A DNA stretch of 64,000 nucleotides, taken from contig CM060197.1 of assembly GCA_030549335.1 (NCBI GenBank), positions 21,588,501 to 21,652,500 of the forward strand. Direction: 5' to 3'. The notes under the pieces were generated by a model. That model did not search any database. It was not told where the DNA came from and saw only the letters and a program-made list of their open reading frames with translations. This document shows positions 25,331-45,020 of the stretch, in pieces (the first letter of the stretch is position 1; each line of letters starts with the position of its first letter). Both the position numbers and the translations under genes were made by a program. Origin of the DNA: Pontederia crassipes. Its lineage: Eukaryota; Streptophyta; Magnoliopsida; Commelinales; Pontederiaceae.

Positions 25331-27363
25331 GGTGAACCAAAAAATCGTAGGCTCCAGATGTGTTTTCGGGATCTAGGTCATGGGGTAAATTCCTAAAAAT
25401 TTTGCATGCTTTTAGGAGCTTAATATAGAATCCATACTATAAGGGGTAGTAATCTTTATGAGGCTATGATCTGATTTCATTCAATATATGTCACGGCCGA
25501 ATGGTATTGTTTGAGAGCATGACATGTTTTTCTTTTATGAACGACAAGATCAGTTGATTTATGATTTAGATAATTGTTTGAGTGATCATTACATGTACTG
25601 GATTGATATTTTCCCTGTTGTTCGAGTTGAAGATGATTGAAATCTATCTACGATAAATGACAAGTGTTTTGGTGAATTGTTTCATTGCAAGATATTGATA
25701 GAAATGACAGTGTCAAGATGAGATCTATGTTTCATTATGTTTTCATAGCATGATATATGTTAGAAATCATGTTAGAATAAGATTAGGATTGTTTTGCACT
25801 GAAAACTGATTGAAAATATAAGGATTCTACAATAACATGCGGTTTTGTCGAATTGAAGCGTACGACCAAAATCTTTTCAAGGGTCCGATTCAGTTCGGCA
25901 AGAGTATAGTGACAACTATATTGGACAGTCAAAACTCGATCGGTCGATTGATATAGACTAGAACGGAAGTCCAAAATCCTTTCTGACAACTGAACTGGAA
26001 AATGTCGAGAATCATTAATGGCGACGATAATCAATCAGTCGATCAAAAACTTTTTGGGTGACCGGTCTGGATTACACGTCGGAAGAACTTTCGATAGTCG
26101 ATGGGGAAGTCCGAATGACCAAGGAGGAAGACGACACTATTCATAACATGTGAAAATGGACGACCAAACCTCCCTCAGTCGACCGAAAGAATATGATCTT
26201 AAAATGAATAAAGAATGAACACAGAATGGTCGACCACTCCCTTTTCGGTCGACTGAAAAACACTGATAAATGAGCATCCGCTCCCTTTTTGGATGATTGC
26301 TCGACTTTCGAGCGTCCGTTATTTTTAATTAAACACCTCTAATTTGATAAACTTTTGTCCACTTGATTAAAGATGAATGATATAAACTTAAAGATGGAAA
26401 GAAACTATGCTCCATACGGCCTTGATCAATCCACGCATTAAAAGAGAGGTCCATAAACAATGGAGGATTACAAGTTTGCCCTATCTATATGGGAGTTTTC
26501 TCCCTACGCTCATGGGCCTGGCCGTGGTACTGATCCCCACTAGCCCACTATAGTCTAGATAGCTACACCGTTGTGTATCTGCAATGGTATTCCCTAAAAG
26601 TGAAAAATTCTTCCAAGTTATGAACAAGGTGAGAGAACATGAATGGCCAAAGATGAATGGACGGACTTTGTCCTTATGAATATGAATGATGAACATGAAT
26701 GATAAACACAAACCATTAACATTATTATAAAAAGGAAATGAAATGAATGAACATGTACTCATGACCCTCTTACTGATTTCTTCATCATGACTTATTCTTA
26801 TGATTTATATGCTTTCTTCACGCACTTTTCTATGGAATTATCTTATGCTATATGAACCTACACTTAACTTTATGCTATTGAGCTTGCTCCCCTGTATGAT
26901 CCCCACATGTACATGATAATGATGTGTGATGTGTTGACGTGTGTGCGGCGACTGTAGTTCGGATGGTGTGTGCACATGGTTATCATAGAGTCCAGTAGGA
27001 GTCATATGTTTTTATGCTATATTAAGTTGTACTTTTATTTGGATGGGTCTTATCAAGTTGTAGTCGACCGTAGGCTTTTCTATGTCTAGCACTACTACTT
27101 TTACTTTTGTTTACCTCATAATGAGACTGTTGGATGTATCTTTAGCTTCCACGTTTTGCTTCATACCAAGACAATTTGATGTATATTTATTTATTTTGCT
27201 TTTGCATATTTCTTCAATTATTGTATTATTTTATTTTTTAGGTCCTCTATGTGTCACTTTTCTTGACCATTTGGGTCAATGAAAGAGTCAAAGAAAGACC
27301 GAAGAAAGTAATGACCGAGAAGAGATTTTTCCACGTGGTGTGGTCGAATTTTGGGAAGTTACA
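25331..27363 (+). mobile_element. Gypsy-type LTR with repeated GGTCGACC near-palindromes
   Basis: Ends ...GAAGTTACA at 27363, followed by ACAATATCAGATC, a weak primer-site match, and then gag remnants. 25850-26290 carries repeated GGTCGATTG/AGTCGACCG/GGTCGACCA/GGTCGACTG motifs. 26572-27363 is directly repeated at 29255-30025. The LTR start is not located. Confidence 0.45.
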
Positions 27364-27599
27364 TTTACAATATCAGATCCTAACGTTATGACTCTTGACA
27401 TCCTAGTATAGAGTATAGTTAAGTATGGTCCATGTGCACCCACCGGAGCTACTACCACACTTAACTGCTGCAAAGTGAAGATATGTTTTGATTTTAAAAG
27501 TATGATTGCTTATTGAAAATGTATTGTTATGTCTTATAGATAACTCCCACGACACATTCAGCGGCCCGACGCGGTAGAGGTCGTGGGTGCGACATGATG

Positions 27600-28094
27600 G
27601 TGACCGTGTAGCAGCCACCCGGGAGATGGTTACGAATGTACTTGACTCTGCTCATGAGAGTCAAGTAGGGGAGGATTCGCAGCAGGAGCTTCCTCCTATG
27701 CAGCCACAGGAGCTCTAACTGCCTTCACAGCAATTGACATATTCAATGCGACTGGTGGGAAATGGCGCAGGAGACTAAGTTCACGAGACCGGAGGTGATT
27801 CTCTGGTCGAGCTTTAGGGAACTGTTTGAGGCCCAGTACACCCCGGCCTATCGAAGGAAGGAGAAGTCCAAGGAGTTCAAGGATATGCGCCAAGGCGACA
27901 TGACAATAGCAGAGTATCATGCGCATTTCATCCAACTGGAATGCTATAGTGAAGACCGCATGGACGAGGATGACTGCGCTGAGCAGTTCCTCGACGGGCT
28001 CCACCACACCATCCGAGAGAGAGCCATCTACGGAGCAGAGATCTACCAACATGGAGCTATTCGCATGGCGAACAGGATAAAGCGCGAGATCTAG
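27600..28094 (+). pseudogene. Ty3/gypsy gag fragment
   Basis: An open frame from 27762 (110 codons) with FRELFEAQYTPAYRRKEKSK, FKDMRQGDMTIAEYHAHFIQ and CAEQFLDGLHHTIRERAI, the core of plant gypsy Gag. It is preceded in-phase or nearly so by Gln/Pro-rich sequence from about 27600. It lies just downstream of an LTR end and primer-like site, as in a gypsy 5' region. Truncated at 28094-28200, where a CACTA terminus begins; no pol follows. Confidence 0.8.
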
Positions 28095-28201
28095 ATACAG
28101 CATGAGGAGCTAAAGAAGGAGCCGGCTAAGCCGAGATGGGAGGATCGTAACCCTGCTCACAAGGACGCACATCGTGATCATCGCCATCAACCCTACCAAC
28201 A

Positions 28202-28640
28202 CACTACAAGAAAATTGTGGGTTAGCGACGCAATATAGCGTCTCAAATGCTAGTGACGCTAGGTCAATGCCATTAGCAACGGTATAGCGTCAAGTTGAGT
28301 CACAATACGGTGATGCTACTGGCCTCTCAATAGCGCCACATTAGCATTTACATAGCATTTTCAAAAATAAACGCTAAAGCCGGAGCCATAAAGACGTCAA
28401 TTAGACGTTATTATTGCGCGCGATGCAGCAAAAATGCGCGACAGAACTTAACATTGTTGTAGCGTCGACACTTTTTGACGCACACATAGCGTCTCAAGCT
28501 TCGTGACGCCCTGTCGACGCTAGCTTGGAAATGATATGGGCACCAAAATTTTGTGCGGTTTTGGCGTCGTGATGTGCGACGCTACGTGGCGTCACAAGTA
28601 GTGCGATGCTGTCTAAATGTCAATATAAAAATATATTTGC
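28202..28640 (+). mobile_element. CACTA transposon terminus with subterminal AGCGTC repeats
   Basis: Starts CACTACAAGAAAATTGTGG, the canonical CACTA end, followed by more than a dozen AGCGTC/GACGCT motifs in both orientations within 400 bases, typical of subterminal transposase sites. The opposite terminus was not found; sequence character changes near 28640. Confidence 0.75.
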
Positions 28641-29254
28641 TCACCTAACACAAGAGTAAATTTCAGTGATGGTCATCCAATTTAGGGGGCATTCCCAGTA
28701 AGGCCATCCAACTTCATTTTATAACACGACAGTCATCCAACTTTAGAATCATTTCAGTCAAGTTCATCGCGACCGGTTATAGCCAGTAAATCGCTGATGT
28801 GGATGCTTATGTGGCACCATGTCAACATTTTCTCTCTTCTCCACATCATATTAAAAAAATTAAAATTGCCAGTCAACATTTTTCTCTCCGCTCCATCCAA
28901 ACTTTCTTTTGTATCTTAATGCGAAAATGGCTGAAAAGTACAGAGATGATCTGAGTATTCAGCCACCAGGTAATGTTTCTTCAATGGTATTCGTGTTTTT
29001 AATTCATGTGTTTTTTTAATATATGATTCATATATTATATGATTGTATAATTTTTCTATTTCGTAGAGGATCCTATTGTTTGGGAGGAGGTGGACGACAC
29101 GACACGATGAGGATACTTGCGTAGCCTCGGCACAGCCGCTCAGGTACCTAGGAGGAGCGGAGGATATGCAGGTGGTCCATCTGCTCCGAGCTCATCCGCT
29201 GCACCTGATATGACGCAGCTATCGCAGCAATTATCGCAGCAGCTATCGCAGCAG
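28641..29254 (+). other. Unassigned gene-like fragment with possible intron
   Basis: A possible short exon from ATGGCTGAAAAG near 28927 ends CAGCCACCAG at a GTAATG donor. After a T-rich stretch, TTCGTAG (about 29060) leads into sequence with QLSQQLSQQLSQQ coding near 29215-29250. Gln-repeat tails like this occur in CACTA ORF1 proteins, so it may belong to the CACTA fragment to its left, but the assignment is weak. The frame runs into the LTR copy at 29255. Confidence 0.3.
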
Positions 29255-30025
29255 GTGTCTGCAATTGTATTCCCTAAACGTGAAGAGCTCTTCCAAGTTA
29301 TGAACAAGGTGAAAGAATATGAATGGCCAAAGATGAATGGAAGAACTTTGCCCTTATGAATATGAACGATGAACATGAATGATATGAATGATGAATATGA
29401 ACCATTAATATGATTATAAAAGGGAAATGAAATGAATGAACATGTACGCATGACCCTCTTACTGATTTCTTCATCATGACTTCTTCTCCTATATGATTTA
29501 TATGCTTTCTTCATGCACTCTTCTATGAAATTATCTTATGACCTAAACGAACTCACGCTTGAGCTTGCTCCCCTGTGTAATTTCCATAGGTACATGATGA
29601 TGCGTGATGTGTTGATGTGTCAGGTGGCGTGTGTGTATGGTTATCGTAGAGTCCAGTAGGAGTCGTATGTTTTTATGCTATATTAAGTTGTACCTTTGTT
29701 TGGATGGGTCTTATCAGGTTGTGACCGACAGTAGGCTTTTCTATGTCTAGCACTAGTAATTTTACTTTTGTTTACTTCATACTGAAACAATTGGATGTAT
29801 GTTTAGCTTCGCATTTTGCTTCATACCGAGATAGTTTGATGTATCTTTACCTATTTTGCTTCCGCATTTTTCTTCTATTGTTGTATTATTTTATTTTCTA
29901 AGTCTTTCGCTTACATGTCACTTTTCTTGACCATTTGAGTCGACGAAAGAGTCAAAGAAAGTCCAAAGAAAGTAACACTGACAGGATATTTCGCCATTTG
30001 GTAGGGCAAATTTTGAGGCATTACA
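29255..30025 (+). repeat. 5'-truncated second copy of the gypsy LTR end
   Basis: Aligns with 26572-27363 throughout (shared TTCCAAGTTATGAACAAGGT, GAATGGCCAAAGATGAATGG, CATGACCCTCTTACTGATTT) and ends ...GAGGCATTACA at 30025. The upstream part of the LTR is missing. Confidence 0.85.
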
Positions 30026-30700
30026 GGTGCTCTTCGAGGAGCAGCGCATAAATGACCTCGTCCTCCCCTGCCAGGAGGTCATCTACCGCCTCTAAATCCT
30101 CAAACAGCCCATCACCCTCTCCAGTGAGGATGGCGATACCCACCTCGACCGCTTCAAGCTCACCCTCAATTCTGGCATCCTCGAGATCGACAATGACATG
30201 ACCGAGGGGCTGACCAATGACTTCCTCTGTGACATATACGAGCTCTGGAAGCACAAGAAGGTGGGAGGATCCTCTTTCTCCCACAAGAAAAGCAAGCAGG
30301 AGGATGTTGGCGTTGATGGTCGGAGGGCCGCTCCCTCCACCTCTCCCTCTGGCCTGAGCATCAATCAATAAATGGTGAGCATCCCATCGATAGAGCCAGT
30401 GGACTTCATTGGGCTGACGGCAGAGGTTTCGATCGGTGCTGACGAGAAAGAGAGCATGCCCTCGTCGTTGTTGCTCAGCTTTGATGTCGTGCCGTGGACT
30501 TCTTGCTGTTCTTATCCTTGGAGTTGAGGGAAGCTATCTGGTGGGGATGGGATGTGAACAGGTCAGCAACAGCGGGAGGGGAGGAATTCCTCTTATTCTC
30601 GCCAAAGTTTAGGATCTCACCAGAATCTAGCTTCAACAATGGAAGGCCGCCGGATTCATTGGAGATGAAGTTCAAGAAATGAGGTTGTGGTTATTGCTAT
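30026..30700 (+). pseudogene. Unidentified coding fragment (possible captured host gene)
   Basis: From 30028 the plus strand reads LFEEQRINDLVLPCQEVIYRL, a TAA, then the same frame continues ILKQPITLSSEDGDTHLDRF and NDFLCDIYELWKHKKV through to a stop at about 30369. Codon use is GC-rich, unlike the flanks. I do not recognise the family. Its place inside the probable terminal-repeat element suggests a captured gene piece. Confidence 0.35.
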
Positions 30701-31323
30701 TAACATTGTTGTTGCCACCGCCCACAATGTTCTGGTTTTTACTATTGTTGCCGTTATTGTTGAAGAAGGTTTGGCTATGGATGTTGTTGCTGCTGCTCTA
30801 GTGGGGTTGCTGAATTTGGAACAAAGAATTGGGAAACCTCCTCTCCCTCTCGATCGCGATGAGGCCACAGAGACGAGAGAGGAGAATGCAAGGGGAGGAG
30901 ACCACCCCTACCCCTCTCTTCTTCGGCATCGGAGAAGGGAGGGGGAGGAGGGTCGCCCCTTCCTCCTCTCCCTTCGGCCTCATGAGCACTAGCCGAAGGG
31001 ATGGGGCATGTCCCCTCATTTTTTTATTTTTTAAAATTGTATATTAATATTTTATATTTAGTTTACTTTTACATGCACGTCGATCGCACAATCGATAAAT
31101 TGACGATTAAATAAGTTGATGAAATAAATTGATAGTTGAACGATAATCTAATTATAAAAGTGAAATTAGAGAATAAAATTGAGAAAGCGGATTTAATGAA
31201 ATTTACCTTGATATCTATACATACAAAGCATTATGGTGATAATCAAATCTTAGTTGCTCTTCGATTTTATTTTCTTTTTGTCATCTGCTCCTTTTAAGGT
31301 TTGAATGTGATGGTGATATACAT

Positions 31324-33560
31324 TGTAATATTCTAAGAAAAAGAAATTAAAAAAAAAAGAACTGCAGCCCAGCCGCCCAAGGCCCAAAAGCCCAATAGCC
31401 AAAAGAAAAGTGATTAACCTAAGTGCTACAGTACCCAAAGGATCCATCCACCTCCCCCATTCGGCCGCTCCCCTCATCTTCACTACTTGTAGCTACAGTA
31501 AATACGCCCCAAACCCCACACACTCCTCTCCTTCTCCCTGTCGAACACCTCTCAATAGCTCCATTTCAACACTGATTTCAGCTGGACAAGAGAGAGGAGA
31601 GCAAGAGCAAGAGCAAGGAGGCCAAGGTGAAGGAAGAGGAAGAAGGGAAAAAGAGAGGAAGAAGCTAGATATTTAGGACATTGCTAAGTAAGGTATGTTC
31701 AGGGAATTCAAACTTTTTAATCTCCTCTTAATGATGATTCTTTGTACGGATTAAGGCATGAAAGAAAAAGTCAGTTGTTCTTAAAAAGGAAGAGTAGAGA
31801 ATGTGCATTAGAGCATAGATTTATGTCATTTTTCTTATGACTATTTGTTTCATTGTTAAGCATGATTAGTAATATAATGATTCTAGCCATGTATGCTTAG
31901 TTTATGATTAGTGTTGTTTATTGTTCATATGGATGTAATTTGTAGGCATATTGATCTTGTGCAAACCCTATCCATATTCATGATAATTGTGCTAAAAATG
32001 TTCTTATAAGAATCTTATGATGTTTAGAGTAACATGTGTACTCAATGTGTGGATGAATGCATGATCATAAATGTGTTGCATATATGTGTAAAAATGGGGG
32101 AAAATGGGTAAAAATAGGAGAAACTCTGTCTGGAGTTCGGGAACGGCCCTGACGAATTATGGCACAGCCGTGACGCATGTAGCGATTACATGCCTTAGTG
32201 GAAAAATAAGCAAATGCAGAAAAAGGGCCTTCTGTCACGACTGTGACCTTGTGGTCGCATGGCCGTGACAACCCCAAAGGTTCTTGCCTTAAGAGAAATT
32301 TTTAGAATGGACGAAAAATGATCATTCTATCACAGACGTACAAGTACGGACAGAAACAAATCAGCCGTGCCAGCAAAATTGCCCACCCGTGACGTTCGGG
32401 AGCACAACCATGACTTATACTATCATCTGAAAGTCAGTAAGTATTCGGCCGTGCCGAACAGTGGCACGCATGTGCCCATGTGTGGGCACGGCCGTGATCA
32501 ATCTAGGACTCATGCATATGTTTGAAATGTCCACACTTAACATGATTTGAAGTATGTATGACCTTAAATATGATTAAAACATGCAACATGTATTGAATTA
32601 TTGTATGTATTGATGAATGTAACTAAAAGACGGATTGACATGAAGGTATCTTGTTGCAATTGTGGAGAGGAACAAAGTCTTCACTAACTAACTTAAGTGA
32701 TGTGTTTTCGGTGGAAGTAATGTCAACCCATCGTGGTTTGTACTTCCAATGAGACAAAAATGATCCTGACTTAGCTAATCAAGTCACGTGGTCTTCCCAA
32801 TCACCAAGTAAGAAACTATCTAATTAAAGATAGAAGATAAAAAATGAAATCACTTAAAGTGACTAAGATGAATGATTTGGAGCATAAAGATGAAGATGAT
32901 GTTAATGAAAACACCTAATGTATGTCACATTGTCATATGATGTTATGTAAGAAGATGTTAAAGTAAAGCAATATAAATGATTATATGCTTTAGTATAATG
33001 ATAAGTTATTATATGTGTCGGTATAATATTAATGATGTTATATGCTTATGTTATATTGTCACGATAATTTGTTCATATATCATGTAGAGCGCATATGTAG
33101 CACTTAGCATGCATATGTTTTATATTTTGTTTAATGCAATGCATATGCTATGTAGAGATTATGTTATAGGATCATAACATGCATGAATCTCAACATAATC
33201 TAATGAGAGAAATCCCCTTAGATCCATGCAAGTATGAATGAGGCATAGGTTTGGGGACGATGGCCTCATGACGGTGATATTCCACATGGGTTGGTCAGGT
33301 TACGACCTAAGTATGACATGGATTTTGAGTCATTTACTTTGTATGAACTCATTTATGTATAACCCTATGTTGAGTATTATGTTATAGCCTATTTGACCCA
33401 TAAGTTAGATATGAATCTTGGAACTTTATTAATTTATGAAGTTTTTTGTTATGTTTTATTTTATATTATTAGATTTTATTATTACTATATTTTTTGCTGT
33501 AATATTTTATAAAATTAGATTATATAAATAATACCGCCTAGGATTCCACAACAAATTGAA
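31324..33560 (+). mobile_element. Gypsy-type LTR with repeated CGGCCGTGAC motifs
   Basis: Starts TGTAATATTCTAAG. Between 32130 and 32500 it holds repeated GCACAGCCGTGACG, CACGACTGTGACC, GCATGGCCGTGAC, GGGCACGGCCGTGATC and similar units. It is like 22353-23650 in motif and orientation but not alignable over its whole length by eye. The 3' end is not defined. No coding sequence. Confidence 0.4.
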
Positions 33561-34055
33561 AGTTGGAACCTAATTTTGAGAACGTTGAAATCACTCCTCC
33601 CTGCGCTCGCATTTATGTCCAAAGTATTCCTACTGAAATAGCCAAAAGATGGTACAAAAATTGGAAGACAGCCGTAATGGAACAGTGCGTGCCCATCAGC
33701 TTAGAAGGTCTTGGTCAAGTTATAAAGATCAGCATTCTGATCACGGGCCCTAGTCCAACTCTTCTGAAGTGTGTTCCGACCATCTCGCATAACTGAAAGA
33801 CGTGGTCAAACTGACAACGCCTTGATGTGTTTCTACCATCGTCAGGATAACATTAATCACGAAATTATTTGGCATTTCATTAAAAAAAAAAGAGTGATAG
33901 TCCCTGCCTCAATAAATTCTGGTTGCAGTCAGATCTAAAAGGACAAATACAACATAGAAACAAGCCTCAAAGTAACCACTTTCCATCGGCAATTATGTTT
34001 TCGTCATCAGCCTTGCAAGCAACATTACAAAGCAGACTTTTTTCGGCGGAACATG
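33561..34055. other. Helicase 3' flank and probable 3' UTR
   Basis: A 77-codon plus-strand frame at 33563-33796 is unrecognised. The part near 33890-34055 is the likely 3' UTR of the minus-strand helicase gene. Confidence 0.35.
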
Positions 34056-40751
<6,696 letters not shown>

Positions 40752-40980
40752 GCTCCTAACTTCTAGATCTGATGGATCGATGCAAATTTAACCCAAAACA
40801 GATGAGGAAATGGAGAGAGTGATCGAATAAAGGGCGTTACCTCGATGGACTTGGAGATCTGAGAAGTGGATTTGAGGAAGGAGAAGGAGGCGGAGGTGGA
40901 ACCCTAGAACAAATAGGGGAAGGAGGGATTGGGGAAAATTGGAACCCCACCAAACCACTGCCTTGGTCGACCGGCCGCCT
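40752..40980 (-). promoter_or_regulatory. 5' UTR, leader intron and proximal promoter of the helicase gene
   Basis: The minus strand has CATCGAG|GTAACG at about 40841 as a leader-intron donor and candidate acceptors CATCAG or TTAG shortly before the ATG at 40751. GA-rich leader sequence lies above it. Confidence 0.5.
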
Positions 40981-42326
40981 CAGAAGCAGCGATACAAAGC
41001 GAGACTTATTTCATTTATTTACTGACTTGTTTATTTATTTATTTATTTTTATAGACAACAGATAAAAATGTTTTTTTCTTAACAAGTGAAATAGTTTTAA
41101 GCTTCAAAAGGGGGCATCAAGTTAAACTGACAACAGAAGCAGCTAATATAATAATTCACTTTTGTAAAGACTAAAAAATCAGATGAGATATATTTTTAAT
41201 TTTTCGTAGTTTAAGAATTATATGAAATTTATGTAATTAAATTGCTAATATGTTTGATACTAGTGTATAAAGAGTACAAAGATTTGGCACACGTTCATGT
41301 AATTTTCTAAATATGATGAGGTAATTTTATTTCAATATTTCATGTTTTTAATTTTACTTGTCACTATAAATAAATTTTATTTTAGTTTTTAAAAAATAAT
41401 CAATTTGTTTATTGTAAAATGTTTTAAAAATAATAATATTAAGAAAATATAATGTATAGTTCAATCGTACTTGTCAAATATTTTTTACAAATTATGAATC
41501 GTCTAAGGTATCATCTAATCAAATTATTATATTGTAATCAAATTATTATTTGATAATTAAGACACTAACTTCCCCAAATAAAGAGAAATAAATAAATATC
41601 ATATTCAAATTTCACCAGTGGTAGTTACATGTAATTTATTTTAAGAGTTCACCAAATATAGTTCAGATTTCATTAGTTATTTATTTTATGACGATAACAG
41701 GTGGAAAAGAAGAAAAGGACTTGGGAATTGCGATGATCCATTGCCTTCAATTTAGCACACCATTTTAGGAAAAACGCATCCTCTCGGTCCCGTAACATAT
41801 TCACCGCTTACTGATCACTGTATTTTAATGCTCCAAATGAAATGAGTTTACATCATTTTGAAGCAAAAAAGTTGCTAGGTGCACATCATTTAAGATAAGA
41901 ATTTGATACATGGAAAGTAAATCCCAAACACAACGACAAAATAAAGTTTGTTACTGATACTTTAAATATATTTTTGTAATATTTAACAAAAAGAAAGAAA
42001 ACTACTCTCGATGTTGGAAAAATAATATTCAACAGAGCTACTTGGGTGGCAAAACAACTATATATCAGCTGAAGAGAGGAAAACAAGAACTTGTTCTGAA
42101 ATGCAAGTCGGCAAAGAGTGTTAACCTCATATTTTCCACCGCCTAAGGGGAACAAGATGTGAGGGGAAGACTACCACAAGTTGAAGGAGCTATAAAGGAA
42201 TAAGTAGATCAAAACTAAGGCATCCACGAGGGTGTGCACCAACTCAAGACATGTTTGTGGAGTAAAATTTATTCTGGGACTTTTTTGAACCCAACAGATT
42301 AAATGTTTCACTGGCAAGATCGGCCA
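40981..42326. other. Intergenic region between helicase and VDAC genes
   Basis: AT-rich. It contains the helicase promoter side and, toward 42326, the VDAC 3' UTR. No further gene seen. Confidence 0.5.
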
Positions 42327-44959
42327 TCAAGGCTGTAAAGCAAGAGCCAAACCGAACCTAGGAGCCTTCTCCAAGGCCTTGGAGTCGACCTCGGTGGAGA
42401 TTGTAAGAAATGACTTTGGCTTCAGCTCATGCTGGACGAGAGCAGCAAGCTTCCCGGTGTTGTTGAACCTTGCTTTCACGGTTGTTTCAGGATCTACTGC
42501 ATACTGGCCTCCAACTGTCACCGTATTCTCATTGGTAGAGAATTTTCTAACAACCTCACCCACGACAGAACTCTTCTGTTTCTCGTCCAAATGTTTAACG
42601 CACGAAGCCTTGAGAGTATCTCCCTTGTCCGCCCTGATAGAACAACGTAATCATGATTGCCATTTTTAAAGGATGTCAAAAACAGCTAGCCTAGCTTAAC
42701 GAGTTATCTCACTTACAGGATTACAGAAAAAATATAATCAGGCTTTATCACGCCGATTCCTGCACTGTATTTAGTAAAAGCTCCTGAAGCGGTATCAAAG
42801 CCGGCTTCTGCCCCAAATGCTATGCCATTAGCACCTATTGTCCCAGAAAGCTCGACAACTGGATTCTGCTTCAGTGCTACTACCGAGGCAAGAGTTGCAT
42901 GATGGTGGAAATATTGTACCTCCAACTAGAAAAATATATAAACAAGTATATCAAAAATATTTCTTGAAGGTCACTCAAATCATTGGACAACCAAACCAGC
43001 ATACCTTTCCAGAGTTATAATCAGGCAGCTTTGCAGAAACAATAGCTTTGGTAGATGGCAGAATGTCAGATATGGTAACTGTCGTTGACGCCTGCCAAAG
43101 AAAGAAACACCTACTCAAAACTGTTACATTTTACTCATTTACAATACATAAAAGGGTAAAAGAAACTCACATTAGAATCAGCATCAATTTTGACATCAAA
43201 AACAGTATTCTTATATTTGTACACTGGCCCAACATCAAAGGAATAAAGCCCTCCTTTCTTGACAGCAGTAGTATTAATCACCTGAAGAAAAACAATGAAC
43301 AGTTAGTTTGTACAAGTAAAATCTTAATGAGCAAAGATATTGCACAAGCCAACTTGGCCAAATGATGTTAGTAAGTTGCAAGAAATATGACTGTTTTGAT
43401 GAAAAACAAAGAGATTGAAAGTAATTCAAAATCAGAATAACTCATAAAATCGTGCAATTAATTTATGCAAGGTTTCCAAGGCACATATAATAGTTACTAC
43501 CAAAGATGCTTCGAGCAATTAAATCTTCTTACATCAACATAGATGTAGAAAAAGTGCCATACACTACGATGAAGATCATCTTTTCAACATTAAATTGATG
43601 AAATTTTGCATCCCCTAGCAGCTGAAAGATCAAGATAGGAAAACTAATTGTAAAATCGTGTGGCAGAGAAACATGCGGTGTGAAAAGTCAACCATGACCG
43701 AGCTCGGCAGCTCCATATGCATCACCAAAAAAAGTTGTGTGATCCTTCAAGCGTGACCAGAGGCTGGACAACACGAGCTGCACAGCTTGTCCCATGCGTC
43801 ACACATGGGTGTGGCACTGTGGATGGTCTGCAGGCACAGATCATCAAGACTGTGGATCCCTAGGACCCATGGGCCGGGCAATTCGCACATGGTGCAGACC
43901 TGGTCTTTTTTTTTGAGAAGGAAAAACGATGATTAACCATTTGTGAACCATCCAGCTCACTTTAATTAAAACATTTAAAGGTATAAGGGATACAATTCTT
44001 GCCAAAAGGGATGTCAGCTAGTCCCGGGTACACAAGATACCAGTATTTCAAGGAAAATTATCACCACCCAAAATCTAACCCAAGAGGCGCCAATCCCTGG
44101 TCACCTGATGTGAGAAATAATATTTTCTGCATAACTGAGGCCACCATGAAACACCACCCTATTCCTTTGTAGCCAAATGGCCCACAATGTCGCACAAATT
44201 ATTTTTACCTCCCTTCTGGATCTGTATCTGATCATGTCATTTTGCAGTCCCCCTCTTCTAAATGAAATCCAGAAATCACCCTCCGAAGATGATGAGATAT
44301 TGGCAATATTCAGCATGGAACATACTAGACGTGATCTTGTACACTGGAAAAACAGGTGCTCGATGTTCTCATCCACATCATGACAGATGCCGCACGTCAA
44401 GGACATCCGACCAGCCCAGCCAGGTATTTTACTGTGAGAATTCTGCCCCTCCTAAGTTGCCATAAGAAAATCCTGATCTTTAAAGGAACCCTCGCCTGCC
44501 ATATCCTCCGACCAAGGTTGTCAAAAATGCGAGTCGACTCGTAGAATCGTACGATTCTACGAGTCTACCCCAGCCAAACGTGTTCGATTCTATCCAGAAT
44601 CGCGTTTCGTCAACACGCGGTGGAATCGCGTTTCAGTGCGTAGAAACGGTGGAATCGCGTGTTGACTCCGTGTCCGCCGATCCCTTTTTTTACCTGCTCG
44701 TTCACCCACGTGACTCATCTTTTTCTTCCAAATCGCAGAATCCCTAATCCTTTTTCCCTTTTGTTCGCGCCACGACATTGTGCTCCAGCTCTCGGCGTTG
44801 GTCCACTACTCCCAGCGTTGGCTTCCACAGCCACCCCTTGCTTACCATGTTCGCCGCCTACAGCCGCCCCTGCTCGTGCTGGCATCACTCATGTTGTTCG
44901 CCCCTGCAGCCGCCATTAACTGCATGTCGTCGTTCGGTCGTGTTATCTTCCACTACTGG

Positions 44960-45020
<61 letters not shown>

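Larger units (their letters stand above)
24397..31209. mobile_element. Probable Mutator-like element with long terminal inverted repeats
   Basis: The left end GGGTAAATTTTACTAATTTC and the right end, read on the minus strand (AAGGTAAATTTCATTAAATC), match. Further in, both arms share TAAACTAAATATAAAATATTA and ATGAGGGG-CATG-CCCC (24566-24650 against 31075-30990 reversed), then GAG-rich GC blocks. Arms are about 300-350 bases. Flanks AATATCTAT (24388-24396) and GATATCTAT (31210-31218) would be a 9-bp target duplication with one mismatch, as expected for Mutator. No MULE transposase is visible; the interior is filled with gypsy, CACTA and unassigned gene-like fragments. Boundaries are inference. 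Confidence 0.45.
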
